Shown: positions 7,604-15,135 of the stretch, piece by piece | Position numbering within the stretch: the first letter of the stretch is position 1 | How the letters are laid out: the number at the start of each line of letters is the position of its first letter | IMG/VR virus record: IMGVR_UViG_3300025769_000502 | Location: 1-31,497 of that record | Direction: 5' to 3' (one strand) | From: a virus | Length of the DNA stretch: 31,497 nt | Translations under genes and position numbers: made by a program | The notes under the pieces: generated by a model | Seen by the model: the letters and a program-made list of their open reading frames with translations, nothing else | What the model was told of the DNA's origin: nothing | Database searches by the model: none

Positions 7604-10288
7604 ATGGCAGAAAAAACACCAATAAGACTAGTATTTACAGACGGTACTCCTACAGGTATAGCTGAATATCAATCAGGTGATACTATTGGAAATTCGTATT
7701 TAACTAATTCAGGTTTCACACTTGTAGATACTTCATCTACATCAACAACTATTTCTTTAGGTGAAACATTAAAAATAGCAGGTAGTGGTGGTGTTACAGC
7801 AACATTAAGCGGTGATACATTAACAATTGCTGTTGATGGTTCTATCGTTACAGAAAATTCAAATGATATATTAACAAACAAAACAATAGATAGTGCTTCA
7901 AACACATTAACTTTAGATTTATCAGAAGGTACTTTAACTGGTACAACTGCTGAATTTAATTCAGCATTATCAGACGCAAATTTTGTAACACAAGATGGTT
8001 CTGGTAATGTAACAATTTCTGGTAACTTAACAGTAAGTGGCACAACAACAACTATTAATACAGAAACCATTAATTTAGCTGACAATACAATTCTTTTAAA
8101 TTCTAACGCTACAGGTTCTGCTTCAGAAAATGGTGGTATTGAAATAGAACGTGGTGATGATGCAAATAAAACATTAATATGGAACGAAACAACTGATAAG
8201 TGGACTGTCGGTTCAGAAACATTTGTTGCTGGAACATTTGAAGGTGCTTTAACAGGTAACGTAACAGGTAATGTCACTGGTAACGTAACAGGTGATTTAA
8301 CAGGTAACGTAACAGGTAATGTCACTGGTAACGTAACAGGTGATGTAACAGGTAATGCTGATACGGCAACCACTTTAGAAACAGCAAGAACAATCGCTGG
8401 TCAATCATTTAATGGTAGTGCTGATATAACTATTGCTTCAACAGATTTATCAAATACAAGTGATATAGTATTATTAACTTCTACACAAACCTTAACAAAT
8501 AAAACATTAACAACTCCTGTTATTTCATCAATCTCAAATACAGGTACGTTAACATTACCTACATCAACTGATACATTAGTTGGTAGAGATACGACTGATA
8601 CACTAACGGGTAAAACAATTAATACTGCTTCTAACACAATCACAGTTGTTGAGGCAGATATTTCAGATTTACAATCTTATATACTTGCTGACAGTACCGA
8701 TACTTTAACAAATAAAACATTTGACGCAAATGGTACAGGTAACTCTATTACAAATTTAGAAGTTGCTGATTTTGCTTCTGGCGTTTTAGATACTGATTTA
8801 ACAAGTGTATCTGCTAGTGATAATACTCTTGCTTCAGCAAAAGCAATTAAAACTTATGTTGACAGTCAAGTTACAGCACAAGATTTAGATTTTTCAGCTG
8901 ACACTGGTGGAGCATTATCAATAGATTTAGATAGTGAGTCACTTACAGTTTCTGGTGGAACAGGTATTAGTACATCAGGTGCAACAAATACAATAACGGT
9001 TACGTTAGATGATACAGCTGTTTCTGCTGGAAGTTATGGTTCAGCAACAGAAATACCTACATTTACTGTTGATGCTCAAGGTAGATTAACTGCTGCTAGT
9101 ACAACTTCAGTTGCAACAAACTTAACAGTTGCAGATGATAGTTCAACTAATGCAACAATATCTCTTTTAACAGATACACTTACAGTTAAAGGTGGAACTG
9201 GTTTAACAAGTAGTATTGTCCAAGATACTATTACTTTTGATTTAGATGACACTGCAGTAACTCCAGGTTCATATGGTTCGTCAACAGCGGTACCTCAAAT
9301 AACTGTAGATCAACAAGGAAGAATTACATCTTTAAGTACAGCTGCTATTAGTACATCATTTACACTTGACGCTGATAGTGGAACACCTGATACATTTAAT
9401 ACAGGAGATACACTAACAATTTCTGGTACAGCAAATGAAATAGAAACTGCTGTTACCGACAACACGATTACAATAGGATTACCGAATGATGTTACAATAG
9501 GTAATGATTTAACAGTAACAGGAAATCTAACTGTAAATGGAACAACCACAACAGTTTCAACAACTAATACAACAGTTTCAGATCAATTGCTTGAATTAGG
9601 AAATGGTCGTACAGGTTCAGCTACAGGTGACGCTGGTATTATTATTGAAAGAGGTGACGACAATAATGTATTTTTAGGATATGATGAGTCGGAAGATGAA
9701 GTAGTATTTGGAACAGGTACATTTACTGGTTCAAGTACAGGTAATTTATCAATAACAAATGCTAATATTAGAGCGGCTGATGTTACAGCAACAGGAGCTT
9801 TAGATGTTTCTGGCGCTTCTACATTAAGAGGTAATGTTACTTTAGGAGTTAATTCAGGTGACTCTACCGAAGATACAATTACTGTTAATGGTAGATTTAT
9901 TTCAAATTTAGAACCATTAAATAATATTACATATGATTTAGGTTCACCAAATAGAAGATGGAGAGATTTATACTTATCAGGCAATACGATAGATATTGGT
10001 GGTGCAACTATCTCTGGTGATGGAACAGGACAAATTTTAATTTCGGCTACAGGTGCCACTTTACCAACAGGATCAAAAGTTGGAGAAGATAGTATAGCAT
10101 CCGCTGATGCGGCTACAGGTGCTGCTGTTAGAAATGTACCATTTTTCACAAATGCTGGTGGATTAGTTACGGCCGCTAGATCATTTAAGTTTTCAGCAGG
10201 TACAACATCTACAGTATTTACTCAAAATCAAACATTTACTTTAGCAAATGGTAGCAATCAAACTGGAGTAACTTTATTTGAGTTTTAA
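7604..10288 (+). CDS. Very long modular tail fibre protein with internal repeats
   Basis: An 894-residue protein. The N-terminus (PIRLVFTDGTPTGIAEYQSG) is shared with the protein at 10331-10747. Residues about 130-200 and 640-705 are paralogous modules, each with NLTV-GTTTT followed by a GGIEIERGDD or AGIIIERGDD strand. Residues about 215-250 are a run of (T)GNV/TGD four-residue repeats followed by NADTATTLETARTIAGQSFN, a classic fibre shaft motif. Two GSYGS-TVD-QGR segments lie at about 471-505 and 549-580. Near the C-terminus YDLGSPNRRWRDLYLSGNTI is a widespread distal motif. The ATG lies 6 bp after the upstream stop with no strong ribosome site, which suggests coupling. It is probably the main long fibre; the receptor is unknown. 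Confidence 0.8.
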   Translation: MAEKTPIRLVFTDGTPTGIAEYQSGDTIGNSYLTNSGFTLVDTSSTSTTISLGETLKIAGSGGVTATLSGDTLTIAVDGSIVTENSNDILTNKTIDSASNTLTLDLSEGTLTGTTAEFNSALSDANFVTQDGSGNVTISGNLTVSGTTTTINTETINLADNTILLNSNATGSASENGGIEIERGDDANKTLIWNETTDKWTVGSETFVAGTFEGALTGNVTGNVTGNVTGDLTGNVTGNVTGNVTGDVTGNADTATTLETARTIAGQSFNGSADITIASTDLSNTSDIVLLTSTQTLTNKTLTTPVISSISNTGTLTLPTSTDTLVGRDTTDTLTGKTINTASNTITVVEADISDLQSYILADSTDTLTNKTFDANGTGNSITNLEVADFASGVLDTDLTSVSASDNTLASAKAIKTYVDSQVTAQDLDFSADTGGALSIDLDSESLTVSGGTGISTSGATNTITVTLDDTAVSAGSYGSATEIPTFTVDAQGRLTAASTTSVATNLTVADDSSTNATISLLTDTLTVKGGTGLTSSIVQDTITFDLDDTAVTPGSYGSSTAVPQITVDQQGRITSLSTAAISTSFTLDADSGTPDTFNTGDTLTISGTANEIETAVTDNTITIGLPNDVTIGNDLTVTGNLTVNGTTTTVSTTNTTVSDQLLELGNGRTGSATGDAGIIIERGDDNNVFLGYDESEDEVVFGTGTFTGSSTGNLSITNANIRAADVTATGALDVSGASTLRGNVTLGVNSGDSTEDTITVNGRFISNLEPLNNITYDLGSPNRRWRDLYLSGNTIDIGGATISGDGTGQILISATGATLPTGSKVGEDSIASADAATGAAVRNVPFFTNAGGLVTAARSFKFSAGTTSTVFTQNQTFTLANGSNQTGVTLFEF
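7889..7958 (+). repeat. Dispersed fibre repeat B, copy 2
   Basis: The partner of 5821-5890 in the upstream fibre gene. The 35 identical bases at its left end could support recombination between the two genes. Confidence 0.85.
8252..8347 (+). repeat. 48-bp tandem duplication in the fibre shaft
   Basis: Two adjacent 48-bp units (8252-8299 and 8300-8347) differ at one base only (T at 8297, G at 8345). Each encodes 16 residues made of four TGN(V)-type tetrapeptides. The unit itself contains a shorter internal repeat (GGTAACGTAACAGGTAATGT). The frame is preserved, so copy number change would lengthen or shorten the shaft by 16 residues. Confidence 0.95.
8537..8592 (+). repeat. Dispersed fibre repeat A, copy 2
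   Basis: The partner of 5737-5792, located exactly 2800 bp downstream and 54/56 identical. Confidence 0.85.
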
Positions 10289-10300
10289 GGACAAAAACAT

Positions 10301-10308
10301 TATAAATA
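10301..10308 (+). promoter_or_regulatory. Late promoter box TATAAATA before 10331 gene and neck genes
   Basis: Exact octamer. The predicted start near 10314 gives a 17-nt leader beginning at the ribosome site AGGAG. It may also drive genes 13-15, which have no box of their own. Confidence 0.7.
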
Positions 10309-10330
10309 GAGATAGGAGAATAGAAGAATT

Positions 10331-10747
10331 ATGGCAGCAAAAGTACCAATAAGAACAGTCTTTGATGGAGATGGAAACGCTACAGGATTAGCGGAATTTC
10401 AATCAGGTGAATTTGTAGGTTTAGCTTACGGTGGTCTAGGTGCCTCTTTAAGTTTAGGAACAGCAGGTCAGGTATTAAAAGTAAATTCGGGTGCAACAGC
10501 ATTGGAATTTGGAAATGTTGAGGCTGTTCTAAACATAGATGGAATGACCGATGGGTCAGGAACAACACTTGTAGATGGTGATAAATTTGCTATTTCAGAT
10601 GGTGGTACTGAAAAATATGTACTAGCAAGTGATATACAAACATACATTGAAGGTTCAGCTTTGAACGTAACAGGTTCACTTCAAGTAAATGGTGCTGATG
10701 TTTCTACTAAACCTTTCGCTATCGCACAAGCTATCGCATTAGGTTAA
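10331..10747 (+). CDS. Short fibre protein combining shared N- and C-terminal modules
   Basis: A 138-residue protein. Its N-terminus (KVPIRTVFDGDGNATGLAEF, QSGE) is homologous to that of the 894-residue fibre upstream. Its C-terminus (PFAIAQAIALG) is identical in protein sequence to the end of the gene at 2-352. The middle has LGTAGQVLKVNSGATALEFG, a 'G..G.vL..n..gtalew' fibre motif, and DGDKFAISDGG. It sits directly upstream of gene 13, where T4 carries the fibritin gene wac, but I see no coiled coil like that of fibritin. I infer a small fibre or whisker-like virion protein that reuses the attachment head and the distal tip of the longer fibres. Confidence 0.7.
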   Translation: MAAKVPIRTVFDGDGNATGLAEFQSGEFVGLAYGGLGASLSLGTAGQVLKVNSGATALEFGNVEAVLNIDGMTDGSGTTLVDGDKFAISDGGTEKYVLASDIQTYIEGSALNVTGSLQVNGADVSTKPFAIAQAIALG

Positions 10748-10786
10748 TCCATATTTCTTCATCTCATTATAAAAGGAATATGGTGA

Positions 10787-11605
10787 ATGGCAAACCCTAA
10801 TACTAGAGAAACATTAAAACAATACGCTTTACGAAGACTAGGAAAACCTGTCATTGAAATTAACGTTGACAATGACCAACTAGAAGACCGACTTGACGAG
10901 GCGTTACAATTTTATGCTCAATTTCACTATGAGGGTATAAGAAGAACATATCTAAAATATAAATTAACAGCTGCCGACAAATTAAGATTAAAAAATCCTA
11001 CACAATCATCAGAAGTTGCCACTGATATAGCATCAGGCAACACAACTACTTGGTACGAGCAAAACAATTATCTATCTGTACCTGATACTGTTTTAGCAGT
11101 CACAAACATTTTTTCTTTTTCTGATAAAGCCAATATGAATATGTTTGATGTTAGATACCAATTAAGATTAAACGATTTATATGATTTTGCTTCTACATCA
11201 GTTATAAACTATGATATGGTTTTAAGACATTTGGACTTTTTAGACCAGATTTTAGTAGGTAAGAAACCAATAAGATTTCAACAACACGATAATAGATTAT
11301 ATATTGATATGGATTGGACTAATGATTTGACTGAAGATGAGTTTTTAATTATAGATTGTTATAGAAAATTAGATCCAGCAACATATACTGATGTATTTAA
11401 TGATATATGGTTGAAAAGATATACAACTGCCTTAATTAAAAAACAATGGGGACAAAATTTGAGTAAGTTTGATGGCGTTACTATGATAGGTAATGTAACT
11501 TTAAACGGAACAAAAATTATGCAAGAAGCTGAGGCTGATATTGAAAAATTAGAAAAAGAAATCAGAGATACATACGAAACTGCACCAGCAATAATGGTAG
11601 GATAA
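10787..11605 (+). CDS. 13: Neck protein gp13 (head completion)
   Basis: A 272-residue homologue of T4 gp13 (about 309 residues), which forms the neck with gp14 and closes the filled head before tail joining. The N-terminus NTRETLKQYALRRLGKPVIE followed by INVDNDQLEDRLDEALQFY is the family hallmark, as are the downstream YLKYKLTA and the C-terminal WGQNLSKFDGVTMIGNVTLN. An AAGGAA-type ribosome site precedes the ATG. It is followed 4 bp later by gene 14, the usual order in T4-like phages. Confidence 0.92.
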   Translation: MANPNTRETLKQYALRRLGKPVIEINVDNDQLEDRLDEALQFYAQFHYEGIRRTYLKYKLTAADKLRLKNPTQSSEVATDIASGNTTTWYEQNNYLSVPDTVLAVTNIFSFSDKANMNMFDVRYQLRLNDLYDFASTSVINYDMVLRHLDFLDQILVGKKPIRFQQHDNRLYIDMDWTNDLTEDEFLIIDCYRKLDPATYTDVFNDIWLKRYTTALIKKQWGQNLSKFDGVTMIGNVTLNGTKIMQEAEADIEKLEKEIRDTYETAPAIMVG

Positions 11606-11609
11606 TGAT

Positions 11610-12401
11610 ATGCCAGTTAACCATTATTTTCAAAACGGTAACGGCATAGGAAACACAGCCGAACAAAGATTACACGAAGATTTAATCATAGAAGGTTTAA
11701 GACAATATGGTCATATGGTATATTACTTACCAAGATCAATTGTAAATAAAGACATTATATTAGGTGAAGATGTTGCAAGTAGATTTGGTGATGCATTTCC
11801 AATAGAAGCATACTTTGAAACGGCGGAGGGTTTTGCTGGTCAACAAGAATTAATTAATAAGTTTGGACTAGAAATTAGAGAAGATACTACTTTTATGATT
11901 TCTAAAAGAAGATTTGAATTATTAGTAGATCAAAAAGCAACACTTGTAAAAGAAGGAAGACCTAATGAAGGTGATATTATATATCTTCCTTTGATGAATA
12001 GTTTTTTTGAAATATTATTTGTAGAAGATCAACAACCATTTTTTCAATTAGGAAATTTACCTGTATATAAATTAAAAGTAACTAGATGGGAATACAGTAG
12101 TGAAGAATTAGACACAGGTGTTGGAGTTATAGACGCAGCAGAAGATACTTACTCACTAAATCAAACAGCATTCCAAATTGATTTAGAAAATGAAGATGGT
12201 TCTTTATTGTTAGAACACGATAGAGCAGATGGTCAATCTAATTATCTAATATTAGAAAGTTACGACATAGGAACACAATCTGCATATGCTGATAATGATG
12301 ATTTTGAGAGTGAAGCAGGATTTAATACTGAAACCACTTTAGATGATATTTTAGACTTTTCTGAAAGTAATCCTTTTGGTGAACCAGGAGATTTTAATTA
12401 A
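11610..12401 (+). CDS. 14: Neck protein gp14
   Basis: A 263-residue homologue of T4 gp14 (256 residues), which binds gp13 at the portal vertex. Diagnostic segments are the N-terminal HYFQNGNGIGNTAEQRLHED, the following GHMVYYLPRSIVNKD, ILGEDVASRFGDAFPIEAYF, and FELLVDQKATLVKEGRPNEGD leading into a strand IIYLPLMNSFFEILFVED. The C-terminus is acidic (ESEAGFN to SNPFGEPGDFN). The stop codon overlaps the start of gene 15 by one base (TAATG), so the three neck and terminator genes 13, 14 and 15 are translationally linked. Confidence 0.92.
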   Translation: MPVNHYFQNGNGIGNTAEQRLHEDLIIEGLRQYGHMVYYLPRSIVNKDIILGEDVASRFGDAFPIEAYFETAEGFAGQQELINKFGLEIREDTTFMISKRRFELLVDQKATLVKEGRPNEGDIIYLPLMNSFFEILFVEDQQPFFQLGNLPVYKLKVTRWEYSSEELDTGVGVIDAAEDTYSLNQTAFQIDLENEDGSLLLEHDRADGQSNYLILESYDIGTQSAYADNDDFESEAGFNTETTLDDILDFSESNPFGEPGDFN

Positions 12402-13195
12402 TGTTTAATAATTATTTTTACAATCAAGGTATGAGAAAATTGACCGTTGCATTTGGTACAATTTTCAATAATATTCAAGTAAAGAAACGATCAGGGGATA
12501 GTACCATACAAAGTATTAGAGTTCCTCTAGCTTATGGTCCTAAAGAAAAATTTATGGTTAGATTGGATCAACAGTCTAGTTTAGAAAATAGAGAGTTTGC
12601 GATAACATTACCAAGAATGGGATTTGAAATTTCAGGTATTGCTTATGATGGTGGCAGAAAATTAACAAGAATACAAAAATATAGAACAGTAAAAACAGGA
12701 AGTACAGAAGTTACTAATTATAATTATACACCTGTTCCTTATAATATAAGTTATAAACTATATGTTTTTACAGCAAACGCTGAAAATGGTTTACAAATAG
12801 TAGAACAAATTTTACCATATTTTCAACCTGATTATACAGTAACATTAAACTTGATACCTGAAATGGGAATAAAAAGAGATGTTCCTATTATATTGACAGA
12901 TGTAAGTTATGAAGACACTTACGATGGTGATTTTACTACAAGAAGAGCAGTAACTTATACTTTAAGTTTTACAGCAAAAACTTATTTATTTGGTCCTCCA
13001 TATACTTCAAAAGTTATCAAAGAAACACAAGCAGACACATATAGTGATACTACGGCAACAGCAAGAGAAAGTAGAGTTACTGTTGTTCCTGATCCATTAA
13101 GTGCAGATGCAGATGATGATTTTGGATTTACAACAACAATAAGTGTATTTGATGATGGTAGATCATATAATCCTACAAAAGATGGTGATGAATAA
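12401..13195 (+). CDS. 15: Tail sheath stabiliser and completion protein gp15
   Basis: A 264-residue homologue of T4 gp15 (272 residues), the hexameric ring that caps the finished tail and binds the neck. Typical features are MFNNYFYNQGMRKLTVAFGT, the VPLAYGPKEKFMVRLDQQ segment, LPRMGFEISGIAYDGGRKL and PYNISYKLYVFTANAENGLQ, followed by an ILPYFQPDYTVTLN segment. The acidic C-terminal part (residues about 225-264) is variable. It starts within the stop codon of gene 14. Right after it a late promoter opens the oxygenase cluster. Confidence 0.93.
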   Translation: MFNNYFYNQGMRKLTVAFGTIFNNIQVKKRSGDSTIQSIRVPLAYGPKEKFMVRLDQQSSLENREFAITLPRMGFEISGIAYDGGRKLTRIQKYRTVKTGSTEVTNYNYTPVPYNISYKLYVFTANAENGLQIVEQILPYFQPDYTVTLNLIPEMGIKRDVPIILTDVSYEDTYDGDFTTRRAVTYTLSFTAKTYLFGPPYTSKVIKETQADTYSDTTATARESRVTVVPDPLSADADDDFGFTTTISVFDDGRSYNPTKDGDE

Positions 13196-13199
13196 CTAG

Positions 13200-13207
13200 T
13201 ATAAATA
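13200..13207 (+). promoter_or_regulatory. Late promoter box TATAAATA before the oxygenase cluster
   Basis: Exact octamer, 13 bp before the ATG at 13221. The predicted start near 13213 leaves a leader of only 8 nt, without a Shine-Dalgarno sequence. Confidence 0.65.
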
Positions 13208-13220
13208 ATCTTATTATATT

Positions 13221-13808
13221 ATGGAAACTTTTATATATCAATATTTTTTAGAAGACCTGAGTCTTTGCGATCAACTTATAGACTATCATAAAAAACACGA
13301 AGAATATAAATCCGTAGGATCCTCTAATTTTGGTGTAGATAAAAGTATAAAAGATTCGACAGATGTAGCAATTTTTAATTCTTCTAACAATTCAGCAATA
13401 CAAAAATATTTTAAAGAATTGAGTAAAGGTACTCAATCATATATTGACAAATATAATTTATATGGATTGTATCATACTTTAGATGCAACTATAATACAAC
13501 ATTATGCTCCTGGTGGTGGTTATAAAAAATGGCACTGTGAAAGAGATAACGCAGCATTATCCAGTGGTTCAATAATGTATAATAGAGCTTTAGTTTTTAT
13601 GACATATTTAAATGATGTTACAGATAAAGGAGAAACTGAATGGTTATATCAAAATATAAAAATACAACCTAAAAAGGGATTAACTGTTATCTGGCCTACA
13701 GATTTTACTCACACACACAGAGGTATAGTTTCACCAACACAGGAAAAATATATTATAACAGGATGGTTACATATGTGTCATTATGATTATAGAGGAGATA
13801 GGAGATAG
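13221..13808 (+). CDS. 2OG-Fe(II) dioxygenase, P4H-like, HxE variant
   Basis: A 195-residue single-domain oxygenase. The double-stranded beta-helix core spans residues about 88-185. Strand I has H105-C-E107 in GGGYKKWHCERDN, followed by RALVFMTYLNDV with GETEW, then the P4H-like KKGLTVIWPTDFTHTHRG with the distal His (H164 or H166). K176 in QEKYIITGWL is the likely 2OG-binding base. The proximal metal motif is HxE rather than the usual HxD. The family couples oxidation of 2OG to hydroxylation of a protein or small substrate; here the substrate is unknown. It has its own late promoter, no ribosome site, and is the first of three consecutive oxygenase-like genes. Confidence 0.8.
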   Translation: METFIYQYFLEDLSLCDQLIDYHKKHEEYKSVGSSNFGVDKSIKDSTDVAIFNSSNNSAIQKYFKELSKGTQSYIDKYNLYGLYHTLDATIIQHYAPGGGYKKWHCERDNAALSSGSIMYNRALVFMTYLNDVTDKGETEWLYQNIKIQPKKGLTVIWPTDFTHTHRGIVSPTQEKYIITGWLHMCHYDYRGDRR

Positions 13809-13815
13809 ATAAATA
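13808..13815 (+). promoter_or_regulatory. Near-consensus late promoter GATAAATA, 5 nt before ATG
   Basis: One base from TATAAATA and located exactly 5 nt before the ATG at 13821. T4-type spacing places the transcript start on the A of the ATG, so the mRNA would be leaderless. Confidence 0.5.
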
Positions 13816-13820
13816 ACGAT

Positions 13821-14459
13821 ATGAATTTAAAAAATTATTATTACTATTATGAAGCAGCATTACCTCAAAAATTTTGTGATGATGTTATAAACACAGGAAA
13901 ACAGCAACAAGCTCAAATGGCTGTAACAGGTAGCAGTGAAGGAAGAAAAGATTTGACTGCTAAAGAAATAAACAATATACAAGAAAAAAGAAAATCAGAA
14001 GTTGTTTGGTTAAACGATCAGTGGATTTATAATACAATACACCCTTTCATACACGATGCTAATGAAAAAGCTGGTTGGAATTTTCAATGGGATTTTTCAG
14101 AAAGTTGTCAATTTACAAAATATGGTTTAGGACAATACTATGGCTGGCATTGTGATAGTTGGGAAGAACCCTATAATGCTCCTGATAATCCAAATACAAA
14201 TGGTAAAATAAGAAAATTATCCGTAACAATTTCGTTAAATGATCCGTCCGAATATGAAGGTGGTAATTTACAATTTGATTTTAGAAATCAAGTTGATTGG
14301 GAAAGACACAAAAACGCTTCAATAAATACCTGTACACAAATAAGACCTAGAGGGTCGATAATAATTTTTCCTAGTTTTGTATGGCATAGAGTATCTCCTG
14401 TTGTAAAAGGAACAAGATATTCTTTAGTGTTATGGAATTTAGGACAACCTTGGAGATAG
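13821..14459 (+). CDS. 2OG-Fe(II) dioxygenase, PKHX/P4H-like, canonical HxD
   Basis: A 212-residue oxygenase with a complete active site: H110-C-D112 in YGWHCDSW, H189 in FPSFVWHRVSP, and R199 in KGTRYSLVLWNLG for 2OG. The segment LSVTISLNDPSEYEGGNLQF (residues about 133-152) is the typical strand pair of the PKHD-hydroxylase/PiuC-like group, and RPRGSIIIFPSF precedes the distal His. The N-terminal 85 residues are helical and polar (QQQAQMAV, NNIQEKRKSEVVW). It is expected to be soluble and to hydroxylate an unknown substrate, with a peptide side chain most likely by family analogy. A GGAGATAG at its end provides the ribosome site of the next oxygenase. Confidence 0.88.
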   Translation: MNLKNYYYYYEAALPQKFCDDVINTGKQQQAQMAVTGSSEGRKDLTAKEINNIQEKRKSEVVWLNDQWIYNTIHPFIHDANEKAGWNFQWDFSESCQFTKYGLGQYYGWHCDSWEEPYNAPDNPNTNGKIRKLSVTISLNDPSEYEGGNLQFDFRNQVDWERHKNASINTCTQIRPRGSIIIFPSFVWHRVSPVVKGTRYSLVLWNLGQPWR

Positions 14460-14460
14460 T

Positions 14461-15123
14461 ATGGAATTTGATTTTCAAAAAGACAATATAACAATAATTA
14501 GAAAAGCAATAGAACCTAAAGTTGCAGAGTTTGTTTATAATTATTTTTTAATGAAAAGACAGGTACATAGTATATTTTCTAAATACAACTATATATCAAA
14601 ATTTAATAATGATTGGGGTTATTATAGCGACCCTCAAGCACCTAATACCTACTCTCATTATGCTGATATTGCTATGGAAACATTATTGTTGTTGTGTCAT
14701 AATATTATGGAAAAAACAACAGGATTAGAATTAACTCCAACATATTCATATGCTCGTATCTACAAAAAAGGTGATGTATTAGAAAGACATAAAGATAGAT
14801 TTAGCTGTGAAATATCAACCACAATGTTTTTAGGTGGAGATAAATGGCCTATTTTTATAGAACCATATAAAAATATAGGAACACCTAGCGAAGGATATCC
14901 TGGAACTACAGACAATAAAGGATTATCTGTAGATATGGATCCAGGAGATATGTTAGTTTATAAAGGAAATATTTTAGAACATTGGAGAGAAAAATTTGAA
15001 GGAAATGATTGTGCTCAAGTTTTTTTACATTATAATAATAAAAAAACTCCAGGAGCTGAGGAAAATATGTTTGATACAAGAGAACATTTAGGCTTACCTA
15101 ATTATTTTAAAAAAAACATATAA
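14461..15123 (+). CDS. 2OG-Fe(II) oxygenase-like protein (third in row)
   Basis: A 220-residue protein with a DSBH core at residues about 94-195: YSYARIYKKGDVLERHKDRF supplies H110-K-D112, SCEISTTMFLGG follows, then VDMDPGDMLVYKGNILEHWR supplies the distal H174, and CAQVFLHYN is the final strand. The Arg normally found about 10 residues after the distal His for 2OG binding is not obvious. The nearby bases are R176 and K178, so cosubstrate binding may differ. The start is 1 bp after the previous stop with a well-placed GGAG at 14452-14455, so it is co-translated with the upstream oxygenase. The substrate is unknown. Confidence 0.8.
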   Translation: MEFDFQKDNITIIRKAIEPKVAEFVYNYFLMKRQVHSIFSKYNYISKFNNDWGYYSDPQAPNTYSHYADIAMETLLLLCHNIMEKTTGLELTPTYSYARIYKKGDVLERHKDRFSCEISTTMFLGGDKWPIFIEPYKNIGTPSEGYPGTTDNKGLSVDMDPGDMLVYKGNILEHWREKFEGNDCAQVFLHYNNKKTPGAEENMFDTREHLGLPNYFKKNI

Positions 15124-15129
15124 TAAATA
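15122..15129 (+). promoter_or_regulatory. Near-consensus late promoter AATAAATA, 6 nt before ATG
   Basis: Fits the relaxed NATAAATA form reported for T4-like cyanophages. It lies 6 nt before the gene 16 ATG, predicting a leader of 0-1 nt, and no ribosome site is present. Confidence 0.45.
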
Positions 15130-15135
15130 ATTATT

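Noticed and set aside
8252-8347. CRISPR-like array
   Set aside because: The repeats are in tandem without spacers, stay in frame and encode a fibre shaft. No cas genes are present.
4822-10288. Diversity-generating retroelement, suggested by Mtd-like N-terminal motifs in fibre proteins
   Set aside because: No reverse transcriptase gene or template/variable repeat pair with adenine-specific differences is seen. The IKRS/GELAY motif is common in ordinary marine phage fibres.
10331-10747. Gene 10331-10747 as fibritin (wac)
   Set aside because: Position fits, but there is no long coiled coil or fibritin foldon-like sequence. Shared modules point to a short fibre instead.
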